A stretch of 64,000 nt of DNA, from positions 1 to 64,000 of the forward strand of contig CAZFRO010000008.1 in NCBI GenBank assembly GCA_964521425.1, read 5' to 3'. Below are positions 26,762 to 34,825 of this stretch, piece after piece (the stretch's first letter is position 1; each line of letters starts with the position of its first letter). The translations under genes and the position numbers were made by a program. The notes below the pieces were generated by a model, which did no database searches, was not told the origin of the DNA, and saw only the letters and a list, made by a program, of their open reading frames with translations. This DNA is from Joyebacterum sp964521425. GTDB taxonomy: Bacteria; Joyebacterota; Joyebacteria; Joyebacterales; Joyebacteraceae.

Positions 26762-27139
26762 CTATCCCTTCGTGTGCTCCTCGTACGCGTCGGCCGTCAT
26801 GAGGCCGTCCAGCGAGGACACATCTTCAAGCTTGACCCTGACCATCCACCCGTCTCCGTAGGGATCAGAATTGATGAGATCAGGACTGTCCTCCAGGGCG
26901 GCATTTGCCTCGACCACGTCGCCCGCGACCGGCGCATAGACCTCGCTGACGCTCTTCACCGACTCGACGGTCGTGAGCACATCACCCGCGGAAATATGAG
27001 TTCCAGCGGCCGGGAGTTCGACGAAGACGATGTCCCCGAGTTCTCCCTGCGCGTAGTCGGTCAGACCGATAAGCGCTTCTGCGCCTTCCAGCTTCAGCCA
27101 CTCGTGTGATTCTGTGAACCTGAGATCCTGCTTGCTCAT
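26762..27139 (-). CDS. gcvH: Glycine cleavage system H protein
   Basis: This 125-residue lipoyl carrier takes the aminomethyl group from the P-protein to GcvT. The lipoylated lysine is K62 in 'TTVESVKSVSEVYAPV'. 'GLTDYAQGELGDIVFVELP' and 'GWMVRVKL' are the other family marks. GAGGTGACGG precedes the ATG. The probable modifying enzyme, LipM, lies at the far end of the same gene run (12213-13001). Confidence 0.96.
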   Translation of the reverse strand: MSKQDLRFTESHEWLKLEGAEALIGLTDYAQGELGDIVFVELPAAGTHISAGDVLTTVESVKSVSEVYAPVAGDVVEANAALEDSPDLINSDPYGDGWMVRVKLEDVSSLDGLMTADAYEEHTKG

Positions 27140-27169
27140 CCGTCACCTCGTCAGAAGGGAGCGTTCGAC

Positions 27170-28255
27170 CTACCTGCTCTGTACAGTCCCGTTCTTGTAG
27201 AAAGGAAGCGAGACCCGACGCACAGGGACCGTTCTGTTCCGCATCTCTATGCTGAGAGGGCAGTCCGTGCCTGTGGCAACGTAGCCCATTCCAATTCCGT
27301 TTTCGAGGCTCGGCGAGAACGTGCCACTCGTCACAACACCGACCTCGCGTCCATCCCCGAGAATCCTGTGCCCTTGCCTCGGCACCCCTCTCCCCTCGAG
27401 TTCAAACCCAATGAGGCGTTCCCGCGGTCCGTCGCTCTTCACTTTGAGAATCGCGTCTCTTCCTATGAAGTCGCCCTTCTTGAGTTTCGTTATCCACATG
27501 AGGCCGCTCTCAACCGGCGTGCGCCCCTCATCGATATCGTTTCCGTAGAGCGCGTAGCCCATCTCAAGCCTCAGGGTATCTCTGCATCCCAGCCCGACGG
27601 GTTCGATCTCAAACTCGGCGCCGGCCTCCATGAGCAAGCGCCAGACGGAATCCGCCGTGCCCGCATCCAGGTAGATTTCGAAACCGTCCTCGCCTGTATA
27701 CCCTGTCCGGGAGATGAGAGCATCCTGCCCCGCCACGGAACAGGTCACCGACTGATAGTACGCGAGGGACGTGACGTTCTCGTCCGCGACCTTCCCTATG
27801 ACCTTCTCGGCAAGCGGACCCTGCACCGCGATGAGCGCGGTCTCGTCTGATGCGTCCCTGAGCTCTGTGCTCGCGCCGATGTGTGATCGGATCCAGTCCA
27901 GATCCTTCTCTCTGTTCGCCGCGTTCACGACGAGCATGTACGAGTCGCCGAGGCGGTAGACGAGCAGATCGTCAATGAAGCAACCGTTCTCGTAGCACAT
28001 CGCCGAGTACTGAACGCGCCCATCGACGAGCGCGGCCACCCGGTTCGTTGTGATTCTCTCGAGATCGGCCAGCGCTCCCTCTCCCGAGAGGTGGAACTCG
28101 CCCATGTGGGAGACGTCGAACATGCCGACGGTGCTTCTCACGCGTTTGTGCTCATCAATGATACCCGTGTATTCCATGGGCATCGCCCAACCCACGAAAT
28201 CGACGAGCTTCCCACCGGCGGCCACGTGCTCATCGAAGAAGGCAGTTCTCTTCAA
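27170..28255 (-). CDS. gcvT: Glycine cleavage system T protein (aminomethyltransferase)
   Basis: This enzyme of about 361 residues moves the methylene group from aminomethyl-GcvH to tetrahydrofolate and releases ammonia. It has the family sequences 'FVGWAMPMEYTGIIDEH', 'VGMFDVSHMGEF', 'GYTGEDGFEIY', 'LGCRDTLRLEMGYALYG' and 'VTSGTFSPSLENGIGMGYV'. The start is uncertain. TTG 28255 (protein MKRTAFFDEH) has AAGGGA upstream and the usual family N-terminus; ATG 28279 and GTG 28309 are in frame but lack a ribosome site. It is the first gene of the gcv operon, with gcvH 30 nt behind. Confidence 0.93.
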   Translation of the reverse strand: MKRTAFFDEHVAAGGKLVDFVGWAMPMEYTGIIDEHKRVRSTVGMFDVSHMGEFHLSGEGALADLERITTNRVAALVDGRVQYSAMCYENGCFIDDLLVYRLGDSYMLVVNAANREKDLDWIRSHIGASTELRDASDETALIAVQGPLAEKVIGKVADENVTSLAYYQSVTCSVAGQDALISRTGYTGEDGFEIYLDAGTADSVWRLLMEAGAEFEIEPVGLGCRDTLRLEMGYALYGNDIDEGRTPVESGLMWITKLKKGDFIGRDAILKVKSDGPRERLIGFELEGRGVPRQGHRILGDGREVGVVTSGTFSPSLENGIGMGYVATGTDCPLSIEMRNRTVPVRRVSLPFYKNGTVQSR

Positions 28256-28413
28256 GCCGGATCCCTTCACCCCGCACATGAAGCCACAAGACTGCGCACG
28301 TGACACCACGCCACTCGGTACGCGGTCTCAAGCGCTCAGTAGGTACACACGTACGTATTCAACCGGGCGCCGTCAGCTTCCGAAACGCCCACACGATTCG
28401 CGAACATCGAAAG

Positions 28414-28443
28414 ATGTTATGCCGCGAGCGGCCCCCTGGTCAA
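28414..28443 (-). promoter_or_regulatory. Putative promoter of the gcv operon
   Basis: On the minus strand TTGACC (28443-28438), an 18-nt spacer and TAACAT (28419-28414) lie in the gap between uvrA and gcvT. The match is moderate. No glycine riboswitch-like structure could be recognised in the roughly 150-nt leader. Confidence 0.45.
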
Positions 28444-28466
28444 GCGTTTTTGGCGCGTCCAAGGGT

Positions 28467-31349
28467 CTACTTGAGCCTTGAGAGGGCTTTCTTGAGGACC
28501 CTGCCCGTGTACGACTGTTTGCAGCGTGCGACTTCCTCAGGAGTGCCGGTGACCACGACCTGGCCCCCCTCGTCGCCCCCCTTCGGCCCCAGGTCTATGA
28601 TGTGATCGGCGGTCTTCACCACGTCCAGATTGTGCTCGATCACAAGGACCGTGTTCCCCCTGTCGACGAGCCTCCCGAGAACTCGCAGAAGCATCTTCAC
28701 GTCGTGAAAATGGAGACCCGTAGTGGGTTCGTCGAGAATGTAGAGGGTTCGCCCCGTGCTCCGTCGCGAGAGTTCCGACGCGAGCTTGATACGCTGAGCC
28801 TCTCCCCCCGACAGCGTCGTTGCCGACTGTCCAAGGCAGACATAGCCCAATCCGACCTCGTGAAGGGTCTCGAGCTTCCTCCGTATCATCGGGATGCTTG
28901 AGAAGAACTCAAGGGCCTCCTCGACGGTCATCTCCAGAACATCGGCGATCGTCTTCCCCTTGTAGAGAATCTCCAGCGTCTCCCGATTGAATCTCCTGCC
29001 GGCGCACGCCTCACAGGTAACGAAGACATCCGGGAGGAAGTGCATCTCGATCTTGACCTGGCCTCCCCCCTGACACGCCTCGCACCGCCCACCCTTGACG
29101 TTGAAGCTGAACCGTCCAGGTTTGTATCCTCTGGCTCGTGCCTCAGGCACACGCGCAAAGAGCTGCCGGATGTGGACGAATGTACCCGTGTAGGTCGCGG
29201 GGTTTGATCTTGGTGTTCGCCCGATGGGCGCCTGACTGATGTTGACCACCTTGTCAATGTGCTCAACACCCTCAATGCGATCGAATTTCCCGGGGATCCT
29301 GCGCGCGCGGTTGAACCACTCCGCGAGGGCCCGGTGGAGGATATCGGAGACGAGCGTGCTCTTCCCTGACCCGGAGACACCGGTCACACACGTGAGCGTC
29401 CCAAGCGGGATCTCAACAGTGATATCCGCGAGGTTGTTCTCTCGCGCACCGACGATGGAGAGCTTCTCCCCTTCTGGAGTTCGTCGCTCTTCCGGAAGCT
29501 CTATTCGCTTCTTCCCTGAAAGGTACTGCCCGGTGAGCGATTTGGGATGATCCACGAGTTCGTCCGGCCTGCAGCTCGCCACAACATATCCACCGTCACG
29601 CCCTGCGCCCGGTCCCAGGTCCACAACCCAATCGGCCCTTCTGATGGTCTCCTCGTCGTGCTCGACGACTATGACCGTATTGCCGATGTCCCGGAGTGCG
29701 ACGAGAGCCTCGAGAAGCTTGGCGTTGTCATGCTGGTGCAGTCCGATGGACGGCTCGTCCAGAATGTAGAGCACACCGACGAGCCGCGTCCCTATCTGGG
29801 TCGCAAGCCGGATGCGCTGCGCCTCGCCTCCTGAGAGCGTGCCCGACGATCGGTCGATCGTCAGGTAGACGAGCCCGACATTGGAGAGAAACGACAGGCG
29901 TTCCCCGATCTCCTTCAGGATCTCCACGGCGATCTTCCGCTGCCTTGCGGTAAGTGAAAGCTCGCGGAAGAAGACCAGCGCCTCCTTGATCGACATGGCG
30001 GTGATCTCGCTGATCGACAGGCCACCAACCGTGACCGCCAGAGACTCCGGACGTAATCGGGCGCCGTGGCAATCGGGACAATCGTCTATCGCCATGAAAC
30101 CCTCTATCCACCGCCGGATGTTCTCCGACTTGGTTTCAAGGTAACGCCGCTCCAGATTCTGAAGCGCTCCCTCAAACCCACCGACGTACTCCCAGCGGCC
30201 TTTCTCGAACTCGATCTTGTACTCGATCTTCTCATCACCGGCCCCAGTCAGGATCACATCCTGGATGCGCGGTTCGAGGTCCTCAAACGGCGTCATGAGA
30301 TCGAACCCGTAGAACTCCGATAGCGCGTCAAGCTTGTGACGCGTCCATCCGGTTGCGAGATCCGGCCACGTGACGACCGCACCCTCTCTCAGGGACTTGG
30401 ACCTGTCGGGCACGACGAGATCGGGATCGACGCGCATCTTCGTTCCCAGCCCACCGCAGTTTGAGCAGGCGCCATAGGGGCTATTGAATGAGAACATCCT
30501 GGGGGCGATCTCGCCAAGTCCGACACCACAATGTGGACACGATGCGCTCTCGCTCAGAAGCAGTTCCTTCTTCCCCACCTTGATCTGTACGAGCCCGTCG
30601 GTGAGTTCGAGCGCGGTCTCGAGCGAGTCGACAAGACGCTGGCGGACGCCGTCCTTGAGTACAAGGCGATCAACCACAACATCGATCGAGTGCTTCCGCT
30701 TCCTGTTGAGCCTGCCGACTTCGCCGATCTCCGTGAGTTCACCATCGACTCGCACACGAAGGAATCCCCCTCGTTCGATCCGACGCAGAACATCACGATG
30801 CTCGCCCTTCTTGCCACGCACCACCGGCGAGACGATCTCGATTCGCGTGCCATCCGCGTTCGACAACACGGTGTCGGCCATCTGGTCCACTGTAAGTTGA
30901 GAGATCTCACGTCCGCAGAGGTGGCAATGCGGCGTGCCGACGCGCGCGAAGAGAAGCCTCATGTAGTCGTATATCTCGGTCGCGGTCCCCACGGTGGAGC
31001 GTGGGTTCCGGGAAGCCGTCCGCTGCTCTATGGAGATCGCCGGCGAGAGCCCCTCGATCGAATCGACGCGGGGCTTCTGCATCCGTGAGAGAAACTGCCT
31101 GGCGTAGGCAGAGAGCGATTCCACATACCGCCTCTGTCCTTCCGCATAGATGGTGTCGAAGGCCAGAGACGACTTGCCTGAGCCGGAGAGTCCAGTGATC
31201 ACGACCAGCGACCCGCGCGGTATGTCGAGGTCGAATCCCTTGAGATTGTGCTCCCGCGCCCCACGGACAACGAGCGACTCAGGCTCTCGACGCACACGAC
31301 TGCTCGGCCCCGATGTACGTCTTTTTCTGGTTGGACTGGATTTAGGCAT
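28467..31349 (-). CDS. uvrA: Excinuclease ABC subunit A
   Basis: This 960-residue damage-recognition ATPase of nucleotide excision repair has two ABC ATPase halves, each with a Walker A loop ('GLSGSGKSSLAFDT' and 'GVSGSGKSTLVSDIL') and a signature ('SGGEAQRI' twice). Zinc-binding Cys pairs are 'CHLCG', 'CPHCG'/'CSNCG' and 'CEACQGGG'/'CEACAGRR'. Length is normal, with a short basic N-terminal extension. ATG 31349 (MPKSSPTRK) has no ribosome site, and an extended -10 element sits only 7 nt upstream, so the mRNA may be leaderless. A TTG at 31385 is a less likely start. It is transcribed divergently from the AlkP-fold gene. Confidence 0.96.
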   Translation of the reverse strand: MPKSSPTRKRRTSGPSSRVRREPESLVVRGAREHNLKGFDLDIPRGSLVVITGLSGSGKSSLAFDTIYAEGQRRYVESLSAYARQFLSRMQKPRVDSIEGLSPAISIEQRTASRNPRSTVGTATEIYDYMRLLFARVGTPHCHLCGREISQLTVDQMADTVLSNADGTRIEIVSPVVRGKKGEHRDVLRRIERGGFLRVRVDGELTEIGEVGRLNRKRKHSIDVVVDRLVLKDGVRQRLVDSLETALELTDGLVQIKVGKKELLLSESASCPHCGVGLGEIAPRMFSFNSPYGACSNCGGLGTKMRVDPDLVVPDRSKSLREGAVVTWPDLATGWTRHKLDALSEFYGFDLMTPFEDLEPRIQDVILTGAGDEKIEYKIEFEKGRWEYVGGFEGALQNLERRYLETKSENIRRWIEGFMAIDDCPDCHGARLRPESLAVTVGGLSISEITAMSIKEALVFFRELSLTARQRKIAVEILKEIGERLSFLSNVGLVYLTIDRSSGTLSGGEAQRIRLATQIGTRLVGVLYILDEPSIGLHQHDNAKLLEALVALRDIGNTVIVVEHDEETIRRADWVVDLGPGAGRDGGYVVASCRPDELVDHPKSLTGQYLSGKKRIELPEERRTPEGEKLSIVGARENNLADITVEIPLGTLTCVTGVSGSGKSTLVSDILHRALAEWFNRARRIPGKFDRIEGVEHIDKVVNISQAPIGRTPRSNPATYTGTFVHIRQLFARVPEARARGYKPGRFSFNVKGGRCEACQGGGQVKIEMHFLPDVFVTCEACAGRRFNRETLEILYKGKTIADVLEMTVEEALEFFSSIPMIRRKLETLHEVGLGYVCLGQSATTLSGGEAQRIKLASELSRRSTGRTLYILDEPTTGLHFHDVKMLLRVLGRLVDRGNTVLVIEHNLDVVKTADHIIDLGPKGGDEGGQVVVTGTPEEVARCKQSYTGRVLKKALSRLK

Positions 31350-31356
31350 AACAATC

Positions 31357-31385
31357 AGTTTATCATTACGGGTGCCGTCCAACAA
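31357..31385 (-). promoter_or_regulatory. Putative uvrA promoter (leaderless)
   Basis: On the minus strand TTGTTG (31385-31380), a 17-nt spacer and TAAACT (31362-31357) preceded by TG (extended -10) lie immediately upstream of uvrA. The predicted start point falls at or within 1 nt of the ATG at 31349. No LexA-type SOS box was seen. Confidence 0.4.
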
Positions 31386-31411
31386 GACTTGAACCCGGAG
31401 CAGATACCGCT

Positions 31412-32752
31412 ATGAAGAACAAACTGGTCCTTCTCATGGTCGCCCTCGTCGTCGCTCTCGGCCTTCTGGTCCTTGCTCTCATGTGGGAGCCCCACCAGGA
31501 TGCCACTCTTGAGCGAGACACGGGAATCAAAGTTGTCGTGATCGGGATAGATGGGCTCGACTGGTATCTCCTGAATCAGTTCATGCAGGAAGGACGCACT
31601 ACGGCCCTGGGGCAGATGATCCCGAGGAGCCTTCTGGGTGAAATCACAGCACCCAGGCCCGTCCTCCCCGAGGTCGGTTGGACCGTTCTGGCGAGAGGTA
31701 CATCTCTCACTACCGACGAGGCGGCTCTTGCCACTGCGACCGGTCGCCCCGTGCGGTTCGACGGCCCGGATGTCGCGCGACTCATCTCCTCCGCGGGGGG
31801 CACGGCCGTGACGATCGGCTGGCCGGCGACGTGGCCTGTCTCAAGTGCCGCGGCCGATGACGGAACCGGAGACTCAGAGACGAACCTGTGGGGAGATCAC
31901 GGTATCGTCATCGCACCGTACGCCCCGGAGGCGACGTCACATGCTGCTTCGCTCTCGCCGACGTTGTTCGCAGAGGGGGAGTTTCATGTCTCGCAGGAGG
32001 GCTTCGGCCCGATGGTGGAAGCAGTAGTGAGGGCGCAGGAGTCGGCAGGGGCGGCAGTATTCAACAGCATCATTCTGCCGGATCTCGGTCCTGAGCTACC
32101 CAGGTGGAAAGACAACGTAACCGCGGCACGCTGGGCCTTCACGAGTGATCTCATCACGCTGGAGCTTGCAGCGCGGGTCCTGGCCGAGTTTGAACCGGAC
32201 CTTGCGCTCATCAACTTCTCCGGACTGGATGCTGTGTCACACCGATTCGTTGCCCCCGCAATGCCATCCTTCTTCGACGACCTCACGGAGGAGGAGGGGG
32301 CCAGGTACGGGGGGGTTCTCCGAAACTACTACGCGTTCATCGACGGCGCCGTACGCCGCCTGCGGAGAATCGGCGACGACAGGACGGTCTACATAATCTG
32401 CTCGACCTACGGCATGCACCCGTCGGCATCAGGTGACGTGCTGTTGTCCGGGTCGCACGACCGCGGATCACCGGGGGTGTTCATCGTGCAGGGCGACAGA
32501 ATCGCTCCTCTTCCAACGCCGGTCAAAGTGAACCTGGAGGATATCGCACCGACCGTGTTGGCGCTTCTCGGCCACTCCCTGCCCAGCAACCTCGATGGGA
32601 GGATCATAGCCGAGGCAACGCCCACGGGGCTCCTGCGGGCGTTCCCTCCTCAGTACACCTCGCCGGACGACCACGAGCCCGTGAGTGCGGGCGTGGTCTC
32701 ATCCGAGACCATGGAGGCTCTCGCCCGCCAGCGGCTCGAGGAGCTGAAGTAG
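31412..32752 (+). CDS. Membrane-anchored alkaline-phosphatase-fold protein with altered active site
   Basis: This 446-residue protein has an N-terminal signal anchor (about 4-24) and an exported domain of the type I phosphodiesterase/AlkP superfamily. It keeps 'VVIGIDGLDW' (first metal Asp), 'FSGLDAVSHRF' (canonical GxDxxxH metal site), 'YAFIDGAVRRL' and 'SGSHDRGSPGVFIVQG' (last metal His). The usual 'SDHG' is replaced by 'STYG', and the usual 'TG..P..HGI' loop after the catalytic Thr reads 'RGTSLTTDEAAL'. Metal binding may therefore be incomplete. The ATG has GGAG about 11 nt upstream. It stands alone on the plus strand between two leftward operons. Its substrate is unknown; lipid or glycan head-group transfer is a common role in this family. 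Confidence 0.8.
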   Translation: MKNKLVLLMVALVVALGLLVLALMWEPHQDATLERDTGIKVVVIGIDGLDWYLLNQFMQEGRTTALGQMIPRSLLGEITAPRPVLPEVGWTVLARGTSLTTDEAALATATGRPVRFDGPDVARLISSAGGTAVTIGWPATWPVSSAAADDGTGDSETNLWGDHGIVIAPYAPEATSHAASLSPTLFAEGEFHVSQEGFGPMVEAVVRAQESAGAAVFNSIILPDLGPELPRWKDNVTAARWAFTSDLITLELAARVLAEFEPDLALINFSGLDAVSHRFVAPAMPSFFDDLTEEEGARYGGVLRNYYAFIDGAVRRLRRIGDDRTVYIICSTYGMHPSASGDVLLSGSHDRGSPGVFIVQGDRIAPLPTPVKVNLEDIAPTVLALLGHSLPSNLDGRIIAEATPTGLLRAFPPQYTSPDDHEPVSAGVVSSETMEALARQRLEELK

Positions 32753-32792
32753 CTGTTATGTTGATGTGTGGGGTCCGACGGCCTGGATAAAC

Positions 32793-33983
32793 CTACAGCT
32801 TGGCCTTGAGGCTCTTCGTGAGCGCGGGAAGCACCTCGAAGAGATCCCCGACAATACCGTAGGTGGCGACCTTGAATATCGGCGCGTCGGGATCCTTGTT
32901 GATCGCGACGATCACCTTTGATGACTGCATTCCCGCCAGATGCTGAACGGCTCCCGATATCCCACATGCAACGTAGAGCTTCGGCTGTACCGTCTTGCCT
33001 GTCTGCCCCACCTGGTGCGAGTACGGTATCCATTCTGAGTCGACGGCGGCGCGAGATGCGCCGACCGCTCCACCCATCACCTCGGCAAGCTCTTCGACGA
33101 GATGGAAGTTCTCGGGGCCACCGAGACCGCGACCGCCAGACACGATGATATCAGCGTCTGCGATGTTGATCGTCTGTGTCAGATCCTCCACGAACTTCAC
33201 GTACTCGACATCCGATCGCATGAGCGCCGCGTCCACCTTCTCCCGCACGACTTCGCCTTGTCTCGACGGATCAGCATCGAGAGCCGACATGACCTTGTGG
33301 CGGACAGTCGCCATCTGAGGTCTGAAATCGGGGCAGATGATGGTCGCCATGATGTTCCCACCGAACGCCGGTCTGGTCTGAAGGAGAAGCCTCTCCTTGT
33401 CATCGATCGCCAGAGCGGTGCAATCGGCAGTAAGTCCTGTCTTCACTTGAACTGCCACTCGAGGAATCAGCGAGCGCCCCATTGAAGTCGCGCCGGTCAA
33501 CACGATCTCCGGGTTGTGTTTCTCCAGGAGTTCAGCCACAACGTTTGAGTAGGGCTCGTCGAGGAAATACTCAAGTTCGGGCTCATCGACCACGTAGACG
33601 CGATCTGCGCCATGAGCAATCAGCTCGGGGGCGAGCTCAAGGACGCCCGATCCGAGAAGCACAGCCGAGAGTTCGACAGAGAGCTCATCTGCGAGCTCAC
33701 GTCCCTTGCCGAGGAGCTCGAACGATACGCTGTGGAGAACACCCGCACGCTGTTCTGCCACTACCCACACGCCACGGTAGTCACTGAGCTCGATCGTCTC
33801 ACGCTTGTCCAGCCTCAGGATGATCGCGTCGAACTTGCACGGCTCCACACATGCGCCGCAGAGCGTACAGTTGTCCTTGATGACTGCGATACCATCACGC
33901 ATCTCGATGGCATCGTAGAGGCAGGCCTTTATGCAGAGCTCACAACCTACGCATTGTTCCTCGAGTACCTCGATACTGCTCAC
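32793..33983 (-). CDS. etfA: Electron transfer flavoprotein alpha subunit with N-terminal ferredoxin domain
   Basis: This 396-residue subunit has two [4Fe-4S] motifs at the N-terminus (Cys 11, 14, 17, 21 and 39, 42, 45, 49), followed by the EtfA domains. The C-terminal FAD site shows 'VSGGRGLGGPENF', 'GASRAAVDSEWIPYSHQVGQTGKTV' and 'ACGISGAVQHLAGM'. Ferredoxin-fused EtfA occurs in clostridial electron-bifurcating complexes such as caffeyl-CoA reductase. GTG start with AGGAGAG upstream. It follows etfB by 29 nt, and an acyl-CoA dehydrogenase gene precedes both, so a ferredoxin-linked Bcd/EtfAB-type complex is likely. Confidence 0.93.
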   Translation of the reverse strand: MSSIEVLEEQCVGCELCIKACLYDAIEMRDGIAVIKDNCTLCGACVEPCKFDAIILRLDKRETIELSDYRGVWVVAEQRAGVLHSVSFELLGKGRELADELSVELSAVLLGSGVLELAPELIAHGADRVYVVDEPELEYFLDEPYSNVVAELLEKHNPEIVLTGATSMGRSLIPRVAVQVKTGLTADCTALAIDDKERLLLQTRPAFGGNIMATIICPDFRPQMATVRHKVMSALDADPSRQGEVVREKVDAALMRSDVEYVKFVEDLTQTINIADADIIVSGGRGLGGPENFHLVEELAEVMGGAVGASRAAVDSEWIPYSHQVGQTGKTVQPKLYVACGISGAVQHLAGMQSSKVIVAINKDPDAPIFKVATYGIVGDLFEVLPALTKSLKAKL

Positions 33984-34012
33984 ACTGTTCTCTCCTGAAC
34001 TGGTTTCTCGCT

Positions 34013-34804
34013 CTAGATTTCTGCTTTCAAGATCGGAACAAGTTCCTTCACGAGCGATGCCACGGTCTCATCAACCTCGCCCTCAAACACGACACCGTCC
34101 GCCCTGAGTTCGGGGGCAAAGATCGTCATGACACGCGTGGGAGAACCGTCGAGACCGATCTCGCCGTCATCGACATCCAGATCCGAGACTCCCCAGACCG
34201 TGATCTCGGCCTTCTTGGCCTTCATCTTCCCCTTGAGAGAAGGAAGTCGCGGCTCGTTGATCTCCTTGACGACCGTGAAGAGCGCGGGAAGCGGAACATC
34301 GAGGACATCGGAACCGTCCTCCATCATGCGCTCTGCAGTACAGCGCGCGCCGTCGAGCGTGAGCTTCCTCACGTACGCCACCTGCGGGATGCCGAGTAGC
34401 TTCGCTACACCCGGGCCCACCTGCGCGGTGTCGCCATCTATCGCCTGCTTGCCGCAGAGCACGACGTCGAACGCGCCGCGTTTCCGGATACCGGCGGCAA
34501 GCGTGTAGGACGTCGCCCAGGTATCAGATCCCGCAAAAGCGCGGTCCGACAGAAGTATGGCATCGTCCACGCCCAGAGCGAGCGCCTCCCTGAGCGCTCC
34601 CTCGACCTGAGGAGGACCCATCGACATCACGGTCACAGTGCCGCTACCGGCGCTCTCTCTCAAGCGCAACCCCTCCTCGATCGCATACATGTCGAAGGGA
34701 TTGATGATGCTGGGAACGCCCTCACGGATCAGGGTGTTTGTCTCCCTGTCTATCCGAACGTCGGTCGTGTCTGGAACCTGCTTGATCAGGACTAGAATAT
34801 TCAT
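34013..34804 (-). CDS. etfB: Electron transfer flavoprotein beta subunit
   Basis: This 263-residue subunit has the EtfB start 'MNILVLIKQVPDT' and 'VLCGKQAIDGDTAQVGPGVA'. The latter segment is typical of ETFs that bind a second FAD and take part in electron bifurcation, in contrast to AMP-binding respiratory ETFs. The C-terminal arm 'VDETVASLVKELVPILKAE' matches the family. The ribosome site is weak. It lies between the acyl-CoA dehydrogenase gene (21 nt) and etfA (29 nt). Confidence 0.93.
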   Translation of the reverse strand: MNILVLIKQVPDTTDVRIDRETNTLIREGVPSIINPFDMYAIEEGLRLRESAGSGTVTVMSMGPPQVEGALREALALGVDDAILLSDRAFAGSDTWATSYTLAAGIRKRGAFDVVLCGKQAIDGDTAQVGPGVAKLLGIPQVAYVRKLTLDGARCTAERMMEDGSDVLDVPLPALFTVVKEINEPRLPSLKGKMKAKKAEITVWGVSDLDVDDGEIGLDGSPTRVMTIFAPELRADGVVFEGEVDETVASLVKELVPILKAEI

Positions 34805-34825
34805 AAATGAGGCTCTTCCCCTATC

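Noticed and set aside
28280..28466. Glycine riboswitch upstream of gcvT
   Set aside because: The spacer is short, and I could not find the paired aptamer cores typical of glycine riboswitches.
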